Shown here: positions 26,482 to 34,398 of the stretch, piece by piece
Position numbering within the stretch: position 1 is the first letter of the stretch
Layout: the number at the start of each line of letters is the position of its first letter
DNA from: Gammaproteobacteria bacterium
GTDB lineage: Bacteria; Pseudomonadota; Gammaproteobacteria; GCA-001735895
Assembly: GCA_030595795.1 (NCBI GenBank)
Contig: JAUVCH010000001.1
Span: 1-64,000, forward strand
DNA length: 64,000 bases
Direction: 5' to 3'
Made by a program: the position numbers and the translations under genes
The notes under the pieces: model-generated
What the model was told of the DNA's origin: nothing
The model's input: only the letters and a program-made list of their open reading frames with translations
Database searches by the model: none

Positions 26482-28410
26482 ATGATCATCGCTACGGCAG
26501 GGCACGTGGATCACGGCAAGACCGAACTCATCAAAGCATTGACGGGTACGGATACTGATCGCCTGCCCGAGGAGAAGGCTCGAGGTCTGTCGATTGATCT
26601 CGGATTTGCTTATCTATCTGGGCCTGACAATACGACTTTAGGATTCGTCGATGTGCCGGGGCACGAGAAGTTCATCCGCAATATGTTGGCCGGTGTTGGC
26701 GGCATCGATCTGGGTTTGCTAGTGGTCGCGGCCGATGATGGTGTAATGCCGCAGACCCGCGAGCATTTTGCGATTCTCGACTTGTTGGGAATCGATCAAT
26801 ATGCCGTGGCGATCACCAAAATCGATCGAGTCGACGATGATCGTATTCTGCAAGTCCAGGATCAAATTGAGTCCTTGCTCGCCAATGCCGGGCACAAAGA
26901 CATTGTTGTGTATCTCGTCTGTGCACCCGACAATGAGGGCGTTGATGTGCTGAAGAATGCTTTGCATAAGCGAGCACAAAGCGTGAGCCACCGTCATACC
27001 GATGGATATTTCCGTATGGCGGTAGACCGGGCGTTTACTCTCAAAGGAGTCGGCCTGGTCGTGACAGGCATGGTGTTTTCCGGTGCGGCCACCATCGATG
27101 ACAAACTGCTTGTGTCTTCCGGTGGATCACAGGTGCGGATACGCGGGATTCATGCGCATAACCAGGTAAGTGATCGGGCACAGGCTGGCCAGCGTTGCGC
27201 GATAAACATTGTTGGACGTGGTGTGGGCGAAGGCTCGGTGAATCGCGGTGACTGGTTAATGCATTCAAGTTTGTATGCGCCGACCAGAAGAATAGACGTC
27301 GATTTGCGCGTGCTCGAGTCCGAGACCAGATCTTTGAAACATTGGACCTCGACGCATTTGCATATTGCTGCGGATCATCTAGCGGCACGCGCAGCGGTTC
27401 TTTCTGGAGGTGCCATTGCTGCGGGTGACCGGGGTTTAGTGCAGTTAGTGTTGGAGCAAGATGCCTTCGTCGTTCACGGGGATTATTTCGTACTGCGTGA
27501 CCAGTCCGCCCAACGCACGATTGCCGGTGGGTATGTGATCGATCCTTTCTCACCGAAGCGTGGGCGGTCACGACCAACCCGGATTGCCACATTGAATGCC
27601 ATGAATCACCGTGATCCAGGCGACGTGCTCGCTGCATTGATCGAGATAAGTGACGTTGGGGTGCCGTTAACAGCTTTCTCCGTCTCTCAAAATCTTCCTC
27701 GATTTCGAACTGATACCATCATCGAATCTTTTTCGATAAAGCGAGTTGGTCGTCAACCACAGGAGTGGGTCTTCGGCGAAAAGCAATGGCAGGACTTACT
27801 CAAGCGCATCGAAAAGGCTGTTGGACAATTTCACGAGTCCAGGCCAGGGCTCCTCGGAGCCAGTCTAAAAGATATCCAGTTAGCGTTAAAACTCCATGTC
27901 GAGACGGCTATACTCGAGGAAGCCACCGGGTATCTGGTGAGCGAAAAGCGGCTGGCTGGTCGGGGTACGCAGTTTCATTTACCGTCGCACCTGATAAAGG
28001 TCTCCGAAAGCGACCGACAACTTTGGAGGCAAGCAGCACCAAAGCTGGTACCGAATTCGGGTAGCCCGCAGAGCCTCTACCAGGCGGCGGAGGCGTTGGG
28101 GATCGATAAAGAGGTTCTCGAAACGTCTCTTAAGAACGCGGTCAAGGTCGGGGAGATGGTGTTGGTGGCAAAGAACCGTTACCTACCGACATCTTATATT
28201 GTGCGACTAGGGAGCGCCGCCGAAGTGTTAGCAGAGGGATCTGACGAGGGCTTCTTCACCGTAGCAGAGTATTGCGAACAGACCAAAACAGGTAGAAACT
28301 TTGCCATTGATTTACTAGAGTACTTTGATGGCCGGGGGTTTACAGAACGGGTCGGCAACAACCGCCGAATCAAAAGGCCCGCTGCGACTATTTTTGAGGT
28401 TAAAGGTTAA
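26482..28410 (+). CDS. selB: Selenocysteine-specific translation elongation factor
   Basis: 642 aa from the ATG reading [20 protein letters not shown]; a TTG at 26455 would add nine residues. G motifs are intact: GHVDHGKT (P-loop), [12 protein letters not shown]. After domains II and III come the C-terminal winged-helix repeats that bind the SECIS RNA ([32 protein letters not shown] and [41 protein letters not shown]). SelB brings Sec-tRNA to UGA codons. The stop is three bases before the tRNA-Sec gene. selA and selD are not in the window. Confidence 0.95.
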   Translation: MIIATAGHVDHGKTELIKALTGTDTDRLPEEKARGLSIDLGFAYLSGPDNTTLGFVDVPGHEKFIRNMLAGVGGIDLGLLVVAADDGVMPQTREHFAILDLLGIDQYAVAITKIDRVDDDRILQVQDQIESLLANAGHKDIVVYLVCAPDNEGVDVLKNALHKRAQSVSHRHTDGYFRMAVDRAFTLKGVGLVVTGMVFSGAATIDDKLLVSSGGSQVRIRGIHAHNQVSDRAQAGQRCAINIVGRGVGEGSVNRGDWLMHSSLYAPTRRIDVDLRVLESETRSLKHWTSTHLHIAADHLAARAAVLSGGAIAAGDRGLVQLVLEQDAFVVHGDYFVLRDQSAQRTIAGGYVIDPFSPKRGRSRPTRIATLNAMNHRDPGDVLAALIEISDVGVPLTAFSVSQNLPRFRTDTIIESFSIKRVGRQPQEWVFGEKQWQDLLKRIEKAVGQFHESRPGLLGASLKDIQLALKLHVETAILEEATGYLVSEKRLAGRGTQFHLPSHLIKVSESDRQLWRQAAPKLVPNSGSPQSLYQAAEALGIDKEVLETSLKNAVKVGEMVLVAKNRYLPTSYIVRLGSAAEVLAEGSDEGFFTVAEYCEQTKTGRNFAIDLLEYFDGRGFTERVGNNRRIKRPAATIFEVKG

Positions 28411-28413
28411 TGA

Positions 28414-28509
28414 GGAAGAGGATCGCACCCCGGTGGGGCGCCCGGACTTCAAATTCGGTGAGGGGCGTACCACGTCCCTGGTGGGTTCGACTCCTACGCT
28501 CTTCCGCCA
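28414..28509 (+). tRNA. selC: tRNA-Sec (anticodon TCA)
   Basis: 96 nt including encoded CCA. The sequence begins GGAAGAGG and ends CTCTTCCGCCA; the anticodon loop CTTCAAA carries TCA; GGTTCGACTCC is the T-loop region. The long variable arm pairs GGGGCGT with ACGTCCC (7 bp), typical of tRNA-Sec. The eighth acceptor pair seems to be G opposite G, where Escherichia coli has a Watson-Crick pair. It lies directly behind selB and is probably co-transcribed with it. Confidence 0.95.
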
Positions 28510-28634
28510 CATTTTGGCAATAAGGCGATGCAGTATTATAGGACAACCGGCGTGTATTGCATGCAGGAACATCTTATGATGTCGAGCATAGTCGCGTTAC
28601 TGCGTCTACAAATATCAACACAAAGGGGCGAGGA

Positions 28635-29180
28635 ATGAAAATCAGGCAGGCACTAAAAATTTTACCACTTGCAATATTGATCCCCACTTCGTCAACTGGA
28701 GTAGAGCCCACCGAGACAATCTACAAACTTGATAGAGGTGTCACTCATATTGAACGCACATACAATGACTGGACTACTAGAAAGATAACCGATCCACTTG
28801 AAAATGACCTAATGGTCTTGATCTGTTCACGGTTAACAATGGAAGTGCTAGACAAAGGCCGCGCTCGTTTTTGCTTTAGAATATTAAGCCCTCAATCTAT
28901 TATGGTGGAGCCGCACAATGCAAGAAGCAGAGGTTACTGGCCACACTGTAACCACGATCAAATAAAATACATAATCGACGAACAGCCCCCAGGTGTCATC
29001 CCTAAATTAAAATCTAAAGGGGATTTATGCGAGAATATGCTAGACGCAAATAACACAAAGTTTCTATCGGAACTGGAAAACGGTAAATCATTAAAACTAA
29101 AAATACATTCTTCGAGAGGGTTCGTAAGCTTGAACGGTTATTCGGACGCCTGGGTCTATGCTCTGCAACAGTTTAAATAA
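28635..29180 (+). CDS. Exported protein of unknown function
   Basis: 181 aa from the ATG after GGGGCGAGGA. A signal peptide (MKIRQALKILPLAILIPTSS) precedes a mature domain with four Cys (LICSRL, ARFCFRIL, WPHCNHD, GDLCENM) and no recognisable family. The DNA is clearly more A/T-rich than the neighbouring genes, and the position right behind a tRNA gene is a usual integration spot, so it may be acquired. No integrase or tRNA 3'-end duplication was seen. Confidence 0.6.
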   Translation: MKIRQALKILPLAILIPTSSTGVEPTETIYKLDRGVTHIERTYNDWTTRKITDPLENDLMVLICSRLTMEVLDKGRARFCFRILSPQSIMVEPHNARSRGYWPHCNHDQIKYIIDEQPPGVIPKLKSKGDLCENMLDANNTKFLSELENGKSLKLKIHSSRGFVSLNGYSDAWVYALQQFK

Positions 29181-29272
29181 CCTAAAAGGATTCCCCGTAC
29201 TTCCCAATACTCTCATTACCAAAACCGGTTCCGTCATAATCACACTAGCTTCTATGCCCGGCTTCGAAATTT

Positions 29273-30814
29273 TCAGTGTATTTCTTCATTCGCTATTTCT
29301 TTTTTTCGGCGATCCATGTAAGCCTGAAGCTCCTCTTCAACTGCCGGATCGATTGGTGGTTTTTCGTACTCGCGAAGGATTCGTTTCCAGACTTCGTTGG
29401 CACGTTGCGTTGCTGTTTTAGAACCATCGTCTCGCCAGGTTTCGAAGTTACGCCAGTCCGACAGAATCGGCTGGTAAAAAGCATTTTCGTAACGCTCCAG
29501 CGTATGTGCGGAACCAAAGAAATGTCCGCCTGGCCCGACTTCGGCAATCGCTTCGATACCTAGACTATCGTTTCCAATGTCAACCGGTTGTAAAAATGCT
29601 GCCTGCATTTGTAAAAACTCTGCGTCGAGGATTAGCTTTTCGAACGAGCAGGTTAAGCCACCTTCGAGCCAGCCCCCCGCGTGCATGACATTATTCACAT
29701 GGGCCTGAATACAGGCGTTGATCGACATGTCGCTTTCATAGGTTGCCTGTAGATCGACACAACTAGATGCGGTAGTACTGGAAGACCGTAGCGGCAGGTT
29801 ATAGCGCCGCGCCAGTTGTCCTGACATGATGACCGACTGGGCGTATTCTGGCGTGCCAAATGCGGGTGATCCGGTGCGCATGTCGACGTTCGAAGTAAAG
29901 TGTCCGTAGAAGGTCGGTGCCCCACGAACCGCCGCTTGGGTCAGCGCGATACAACCGAGTGCCTCGGCATTTTGCAGGGTGACAGCGCCTGCCACGGTGG
30001 CGGGTGCCATCGCTCCAGCGAGCGTAAACGGCGTAATATGAACTGGTTGACCAGCCTCTGCGAAGATGCGCATACCGTCGGCCTGACCTTCATCGAATGA
30101 CAGTGGCGAGTTGGTGTTCAAACCACCGATAATACCTGGATTTTGCTTAAGGCCTGCATCGTCGGTTTGTAATGCTATTTTCGCCATCTCGATACAGTCT
30201 CTCGCGCGTTTCCCGGTATTCAACCAGTTGGGTTGCCAGCCTTTGTCGGTGAGCGTGATCTGTGCGTACATCATGTCGAGATGGCGTGTGTCTGGTGGTA
30301 AATCCAGAGGCTCCAGACCGCTGCCGCCTTCGTGATGAAAGATATTTAGCGAGCCGACCAGTTTGACGAAATTTTCCATGTCGTGTTGGGTGCCCGCACG
30401 CCGACCCTGGTCGAGATCGGAAACGAAGGAAGGCCCGCAGACACTGGCGAAGATGATTGAGTTGCCGCCGAGGCGCACGGTCTTTTCCGGGTTCCTCGCG
30501 TGTATGGTGAACTCGGACGGAATCCCCTGCATGAGCTCTTCGATTAAAGCCGGGTCGAAGCGGACCTGACCGCTGGCATGATCGACATCGGCTCTGATGT
30601 CGGTTAACAATTTAAGTGCTGCTTTGCTTTCGATGCGTAGACCAATTTCGCTGAGGATTTTCAAACTAGCCTGATGGATAGTTTCCACCTGATCGGCAGA
30701 AATAATTTCCATCGGCTTATATGGATTGCTTAAGGCCTTAAACGGCAGCTGCGCGAAAGATTGACTGCGGCTGGCCTTGAGTTTAGCTCGGGAATTGTTG
30801 CGACGACGTGACAT
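29273..30814 (-). CDS. Trimethylamine methyltransferase (MttB) family protein, non-pyrrolysine
   Basis: 513 aa, full length, no in-frame TAG. Basic N-terminus (SRRRNNSRAKLKASRSQ), then the MttB TIM-barrel: ADQVETIHQASLKILSEIGLRI, FASVCGPSFVSDLDQGRRAGT, FTLAGAMAPATVAGAVTLQNAEALGCIALTQ and SSSTTASSCVDLQATYESDMS where pyrrolysine enzymes carry the Pyl residue. Non-Pyl relatives demethylate glycine betaine, proline betaine or carnitine to a corrinoid protein; no corrinoid protein gene is next to it. It is last of the minus-strand operon, 11 bp after the dehydrogenase gene. Confidence 0.85.
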   Translation of the reverse strand: MSRRRNNSRAKLKASRSQSFAQLPFKALSNPYKPMEIISADQVETIHQASLKILSEIGLRIESKAALKLLTDIRADVDHASGQVRFDPALIEELMQGIPSEFTIHARNPEKTVRLGGNSIIFASVCGPSFVSDLDQGRRAGTQHDMENFVKLVGSLNIFHHEGGSGLEPLDLPPDTRHLDMMYAQITLTDKGWQPNWLNTGKRARDCIEMAKIALQTDDAGLKQNPGIIGGLNTNSPLSFDEGQADGMRIFAEAGQPVHITPFTLAGAMAPATVAGAVTLQNAEALGCIALTQAAVRGAPTFYGHFTSNVDMRTGSPAFGTPEYAQSVIMSGQLARRYNLPLRSSSTTASSCVDLQATYESDMSINACIQAHVNNVMHAGGWLEGGLTCSFEKLILDAEFLQMQAAFLQPVDIGNDSLGIEAIAEVGPGGHFFGSAHTLERYENAFYQPILSDWRNFETWRDDGSKTATQRANEVWKRILREYEKPPIDPAVEEELQAYMDRRKKEIANEEIH

Positions 30815-30825
30815 GGATGGACTCC

Positions 30826-33237
30826 TCAGGCTCGCATTTTTGACCCGGTTGGGTCGTATAAAATTTCAGTTTGAAGTACTGCAGGTTTGAGTTTTCCCAA
30901 TACCTCGACTTCGTATCTGCCACCGGGTTGGCAGACTTCGTGATCTACATAACCCAGCGTAATATGTGCTTCGGTAACTGGCCCGAAGCCACCCGATGTT
31001 ACATAACCGACTGCTTCGCCGTCGAGGAAAATAGCTTCATCGCCCCAGATTGCGCAATCACCGGCATCGACAGTCAGGGTGATGTATTTTTCTCGCGGTT
31101 TCGGATAAGCAAGTACTGCGTCGCGCCCGATAAAGTCGGTCTTGTCGAGGTTGACGAATCGATCCATGTCAGCTTCCACTGCGGTGTAATCGAGCGACAA
31201 TTCCAGACCCCAGGCCGGGAAGCTTTTTTCCAGACGAGTTTGCATTAATGCTCGCGTTCCTACCAGGCCTAGTCCAAAATCTTTTCCCTCTTGAGTGAGT
31301 AAATCAAACAGCGCTAATTGCTGGCTCTTCGGTAAATACATTTCGTAGCCGGTTTCGCCGGTAAACGACACGCGTAATACCTTCACTCCTGGAATTTTTC
31401 CTAGCGTCATCTCCCTGGCGGACATGAAAGGGAAGGAACTGCTATTCATGTCATGTTCGGCTATACACGAAATAAGCGCCTGCGCGTTTGGCCCGCAAAT
31501 ATGTAGTCCATCATATTGGTTAGACAGGTTTTTCAATTCGACGCCTTGATCGGGCAAAGACTGGCTGAAATGCCGCATAAAAGACAACTGCATGTAGTCC
31601 GCACCGAGTAGCAGAAATCGATCCTGATCGAGGCGTGAAATCGAAAAATCACCAGCGAGACGTCCATTCTGCGATAGCATCGGCGACAGTGTCATGCGTC
31701 CCAGCCTGGGCATCTTGTTGGCCATCACGTAGTTAAGCCAGTCTTCGGCCCCTGGTCCCGAGACTTCAAATTTCGCCATGGCAGAGAATTCCATCAAACC
31801 AAGTTCGTTACGAATCCGTTTGCCTTCGTCGATGACCGGCTCCCACCAGTTGGGCTGACGATAGGTCAGGCTATCCCGTGGCTCGATACCATTGGGAGCA
31901 AACCAGTTGGCGTGCTCCTGACCAAAAGATGATCCAAATACAGCATTGGCCTGCTTAAGCCGATAATAGATCGCAGGTTTATGAATCGGTCGACCGACTT
32001 CGAACTCCTGATAGGGGAAGATTTTCTCAGATCGATTTTCGTAAAAATAGCGTGTGGTTTTTTCGGTATAGGCTTTATCGGCCCAGTCACCGAAACGCGC
32101 AACATCCCAGCAGAAAACATCGACTTCGGGTTCGCCCTGAATGATCCATTCGGCGAGTACGCGGCCGATGCCGGCACCTTGATTGAAGCCCGCCATCACA
32201 CCATTCGCGCAGAAATAATTGCGCAGTGCCGGGTGCGGGCCAATCAGTGGTCCGAGGTCGGGTGAGAAAATCATCGGGCCATTGATGATGCGCTTGATAC
32301 CAGCTTCGGCCAGGCAGGGCATAAGCTCGACTGATTTTTCGAAGTTCCATTCCATGCGCGACAGGTCATCGGGCAGCAATTCGTGACCGAAGTCGAGGGG
32401 TGTACCGTCTTTCGCCCAGTGCGTGCAGGTTTTTTCATAGGCGCCGAGTAATAAACTCATGCCTTCCTGACGGGCGTAGCAACCGGTTTCGTTATCGTTA
32501 ATCTGCGGCAATTCGAAGCCCAGGTTCTCGATGATGGGCAGGGTATCAGTCACCAGATAATGGTGCTCGACCGGGATCAGGGGTAAATCGATGCCAGCCA
32601 TGGCACCGACTTCGCGTCCCCATAAACCAGCGGCATTGACCACGTACTCGGCGTGTATCGAATTTTTTTCGGTATCGACATCCCATGAGCCATCGGGCCG
32701 CTGACGGGTCGCTGTAACCGGTGTATGGCGATAGATTTCGGCACCGAGTTTTCGCGCCGCTGCCGCAAAGGCCTGAGTCGCGGAAGCCGGGTCGACATGG
32801 CCACCTTCTTCTTCCCAAAGCGCGCCCTTGATGTGAGTGGTATCGAGTAAAGGCGCTTTTTCTTTCACTTCATCGAGCGAAATGAAATGACTTTCGATGC
32901 CTAACCGCCGACAGGCGCTTTGCATCATTGCGTTGCTATCGATCTCATCCTGAGTACGACAAATATTGATACCGCCGGTTTCATGGAAACCACAGGATTG
33001 GCCACTTTCTTTTTCTAGCTCTCGATATATTTGAAACGTATATCGATGAATTTCGGCAGCAGTATTAGGGCGGGTGATGGTAAACAGGCCACCCGCCGCA
33101 TGCCAACTGGAGCCCGAAGTCAGTTCGGTTCGCTCGATTAATACGACATCGTCCCAGCCATTTTTCGCCAGGTGGTAAAGTATCGAGCAGCCGACGACAC
33201 CTCCGCCAATAACGACGACACGAGAAGAAGATTTCAT
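30826..33237 (-). CDS. Dimethylglycine/sarcosine dehydrogenase-like FAD-GcvT fusion protein
   Basis: 803 aa in two parts. Residues 1 to about 380 form a DAO-type flavoprotein (VVVIGGGVVGCSILYHLAKNG, SSWHAAGG, GGHVDPASATQAFAAAARKLGAEI, NGPMIFSPDLGPLIG). From about 430 comes a GcvT-like folate domain (EFSAMAKFEVSGPGAEDWLN, SFTGETGYEMYLP, GTRALMQTRLEKSFPAWGLEL, and a C-terminal TSGGFGP barrel). The fusion oxidises N-methyl groups and passes formaldehyde to tetrahydrofolate. Substrate could be dimethylglycine, sarcosine or another N-methyl amino acid. The ATGA overlap with the GntR gene supports coupling. Confidence 0.85.
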   Translation of the reverse strand: MKSSSRVVVIGGGVVGCSILYHLAKNGWDDVVLIERTELTSGSSWHAAGGLFTITRPNTAAEIHRYTFQIYRELEKESGQSCGFHETGGINICRTQDEIDSNAMMQSACRRLGIESHFISLDEVKEKAPLLDTTHIKGALWEEEGGHVDPASATQAFAAAARKLGAEIYRHTPVTATRQRPDGSWDVDTEKNSIHAEYVVNAAGLWGREVGAMAGIDLPLIPVEHHYLVTDTLPIIENLGFELPQINDNETGCYARQEGMSLLLGAYEKTCTHWAKDGTPLDFGHELLPDDLSRMEWNFEKSVELMPCLAEAGIKRIINGPMIFSPDLGPLIGPHPALRNYFCANGVMAGFNQGAGIGRVLAEWIIQGEPEVDVFCWDVARFGDWADKAYTEKTTRYFYENRSEKIFPYQEFEVGRPIHKPAIYYRLKQANAVFGSSFGQEHANWFAPNGIEPRDSLTYRQPNWWEPVIDEGKRIRNELGLMEFSAMAKFEVSGPGAEDWLNYVMANKMPRLGRMTLSPMLSQNGRLAGDFSISRLDQDRFLLLGADYMQLSFMRHFSQSLPDQGVELKNLSNQYDGLHICGPNAQALISCIAEHDMNSSSFPFMSAREMTLGKIPGVKVLRVSFTGETGYEMYLPKSQQLALFDLLTQEGKDFGLGLVGTRALMQTRLEKSFPAWGLELSLDYTAVEADMDRFVNLDKTDFIGRDAVLAYPKPREKYITLTVDAGDCAIWGDEAIFLDGEAVGYVTSGGFGPVTEAHITLGYVDHEVCQPGGRYEVEVLGKLKPAVLQTEILYDPTGSKMRA

Positions 33238-33914
33238 TTTGAAGCACCTGAATTAGTGAAAGCCTCGAAAGTCTCAACGCCCCAGCTAATATCTTTCTCG
33301 ATTAACTGGGCGGCAAGGTCAGCGTTACGGGACTTGATTGCTTTGGCGATGTTGCTATGTAAAACCTGCCATTCATCGGGCATGGTCTGGTTACGAACTA
33401 CCTGTGCCAGATAAGGGCCGGTTTGTGCCCACAGACGCTCAATCGACCAGAACAGTTCTTCATTCTGACTGGCGGCATAAATCGAAAAATGAAAGTTATA
33501 ATTACGTACGATGTAATTCTCGTTACTGCCGCCTTCGATATCTTTGTCCATCATGCTGGCAAGAGTTTCCAGTTCAGCAATCTGCTCGGTGGTCAGATTC
33601 GGCACCGCCAACCTGGTGGCAATGCCTTCCAGTCGTGCGCGTAGAAAAAATTGATCGGCTACGCGCTTGGGATCAAGCTCGGCTACCTTGTAGGATCGTT
33701 TAACCGAAGACAGCAGCAACCGCTCGGATGCCAACCGGGTTAGCGCCTCGCGCACGGGCATGGTACTGGTGCCCATTTTCTTCGCCAGTGAGCGGATGGA
33801 TAAGTCGCTTCCGGGAAAATATTCACCGATAATTAGCGACCATTTCAGGCTTTGATAAATACGATCACTCATCGGCGGCTGAGCGATGCTCTTACTGGCT
33901 GGGGAAGCTTTCAT
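33234..33914 (-). CDS. GntR family transcriptional regulator (FCD subgroup)
   Basis: 226 aa. Winged HTH: LSIRSLAKKMGTSTMPVREALTRLASERLLLSSVKRSYKVAEL. The FCD ligand domain follows, with metal-binding positions in NYNFHFSIYAAS and VLHSNIAKAIKSRNADLAAQL. It is embedded in the operon between soxG and the dehydrogenase gene, an unusual place that would give feedback control. It is a candidate for binding the GTGATCAC palindromes at 40.3, 52.7 and 59.7 kb. Confidence 0.85.
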   Translation of the reverse strand: MKASPASKSIAQPPMSDRIYQSLKWSLIIGEYFPGSDLSIRSLAKKMGTSTMPVREALTRLASERLLLSSVKRSYKVAELDPKRVADQFFLRARLEGIATRLAVPNLTTEQIAELETLASMMDKDIEGGSNENYIVRNYNFHFSIYAASQNEELFWSIERLWAQTGPYLAQVVRNQTMPDEWQVLHSNIAKAIKSRNADLAAQLIEKDISWGVETFEAFTNSGASK

Positions 33915-33915
33915 A

Positions 33916-34398
33916 TTAGTTTCTATGCGCCAAAGCGCCTAAGTAGTCGGTCAATGAATGGGCATAACTTCTGTCAACCAAAAGCTGTACCTCATCGCTG
34001 TTATTCCACCAGATGAGTATCTGGTAGTGGCCGAGGCTGGTTCGCAGGCATTGATTGGTAATGTCTGACTGTGCAAGATCGGCTGAACAATAATTATTCA
34101 CAAATGTTAACGCATTTTCACCGGTTAGTTTTATCGTGCAAAAACCGTGACTGATGTCGGTGATCATGTTTTCGAATTCGTTGGTTATAGGGGGTAATTC
34201 TGCTTGCTCTGAAAAAAGGTAAGCGGCATCTGGCCAGAGCTGGATTAGTCTCAGTTTGTCGTTTGCAAGCATTTCACCAAATTGGATACCCTGGTTAAAT
34301 AGGCCTTTGCTAACACTATTTAGATCGTGACTCGCATTGGCGCGAATCGACCAGAGGCCGTTCATATTTTGCTGACTGATCTGTAGAGGATTACTCAT
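33916..34398 (-). CDS. soxG: Sarcosine oxidase gamma subunit family protein
   Basis: 160 aa from the ATG reading MSNPLQISQQN; a start seven codons earlier is less likely. Weakly conserved SoxG features: LRLIQLWPDAAYLFSE, DISHGFCTIKLTGENALTFVNNYCSADL and LRTSLGHYQILIWW. It overlaps the end of soxA by eight bases. The gamma subunit stabilises the heterotetrameric oxidase. Slightly shorter than the usual 180-200 residues. Confidence 0.8.
   Translation of the reverse strand: MSNPLQISQQNMNGLWSIRANASHDLNSVSKGLFNQGIQFGEMLANDKLRLIQLWPDAAYLFSEQAELPPITNEFENMITDISHGFCTIKLTGENALTFVNNYCSADLAQSDITNQCLRTSLGHYQILIWWNNSDEVQLLVDRSYAHSLTDYLGALAHRN

Noticed and set aside
28315-28579. Overlapping open frames on both strands around 28.3-28.6 kb
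   Set aside because: They run through the end of selB and the tRNA-Sec gene, so they are chance frames.
29158-29421. 87-codon frame after the exported orphan
   Set aside because: It begins inside the orphan gene and continues antisense to the MttB gene; no family features.
29273-30814. Pyrrolysine-containing MttB
   Set aside because: The gene is open over its full length without an in-frame TAG, so no pyrrolysine is needed.
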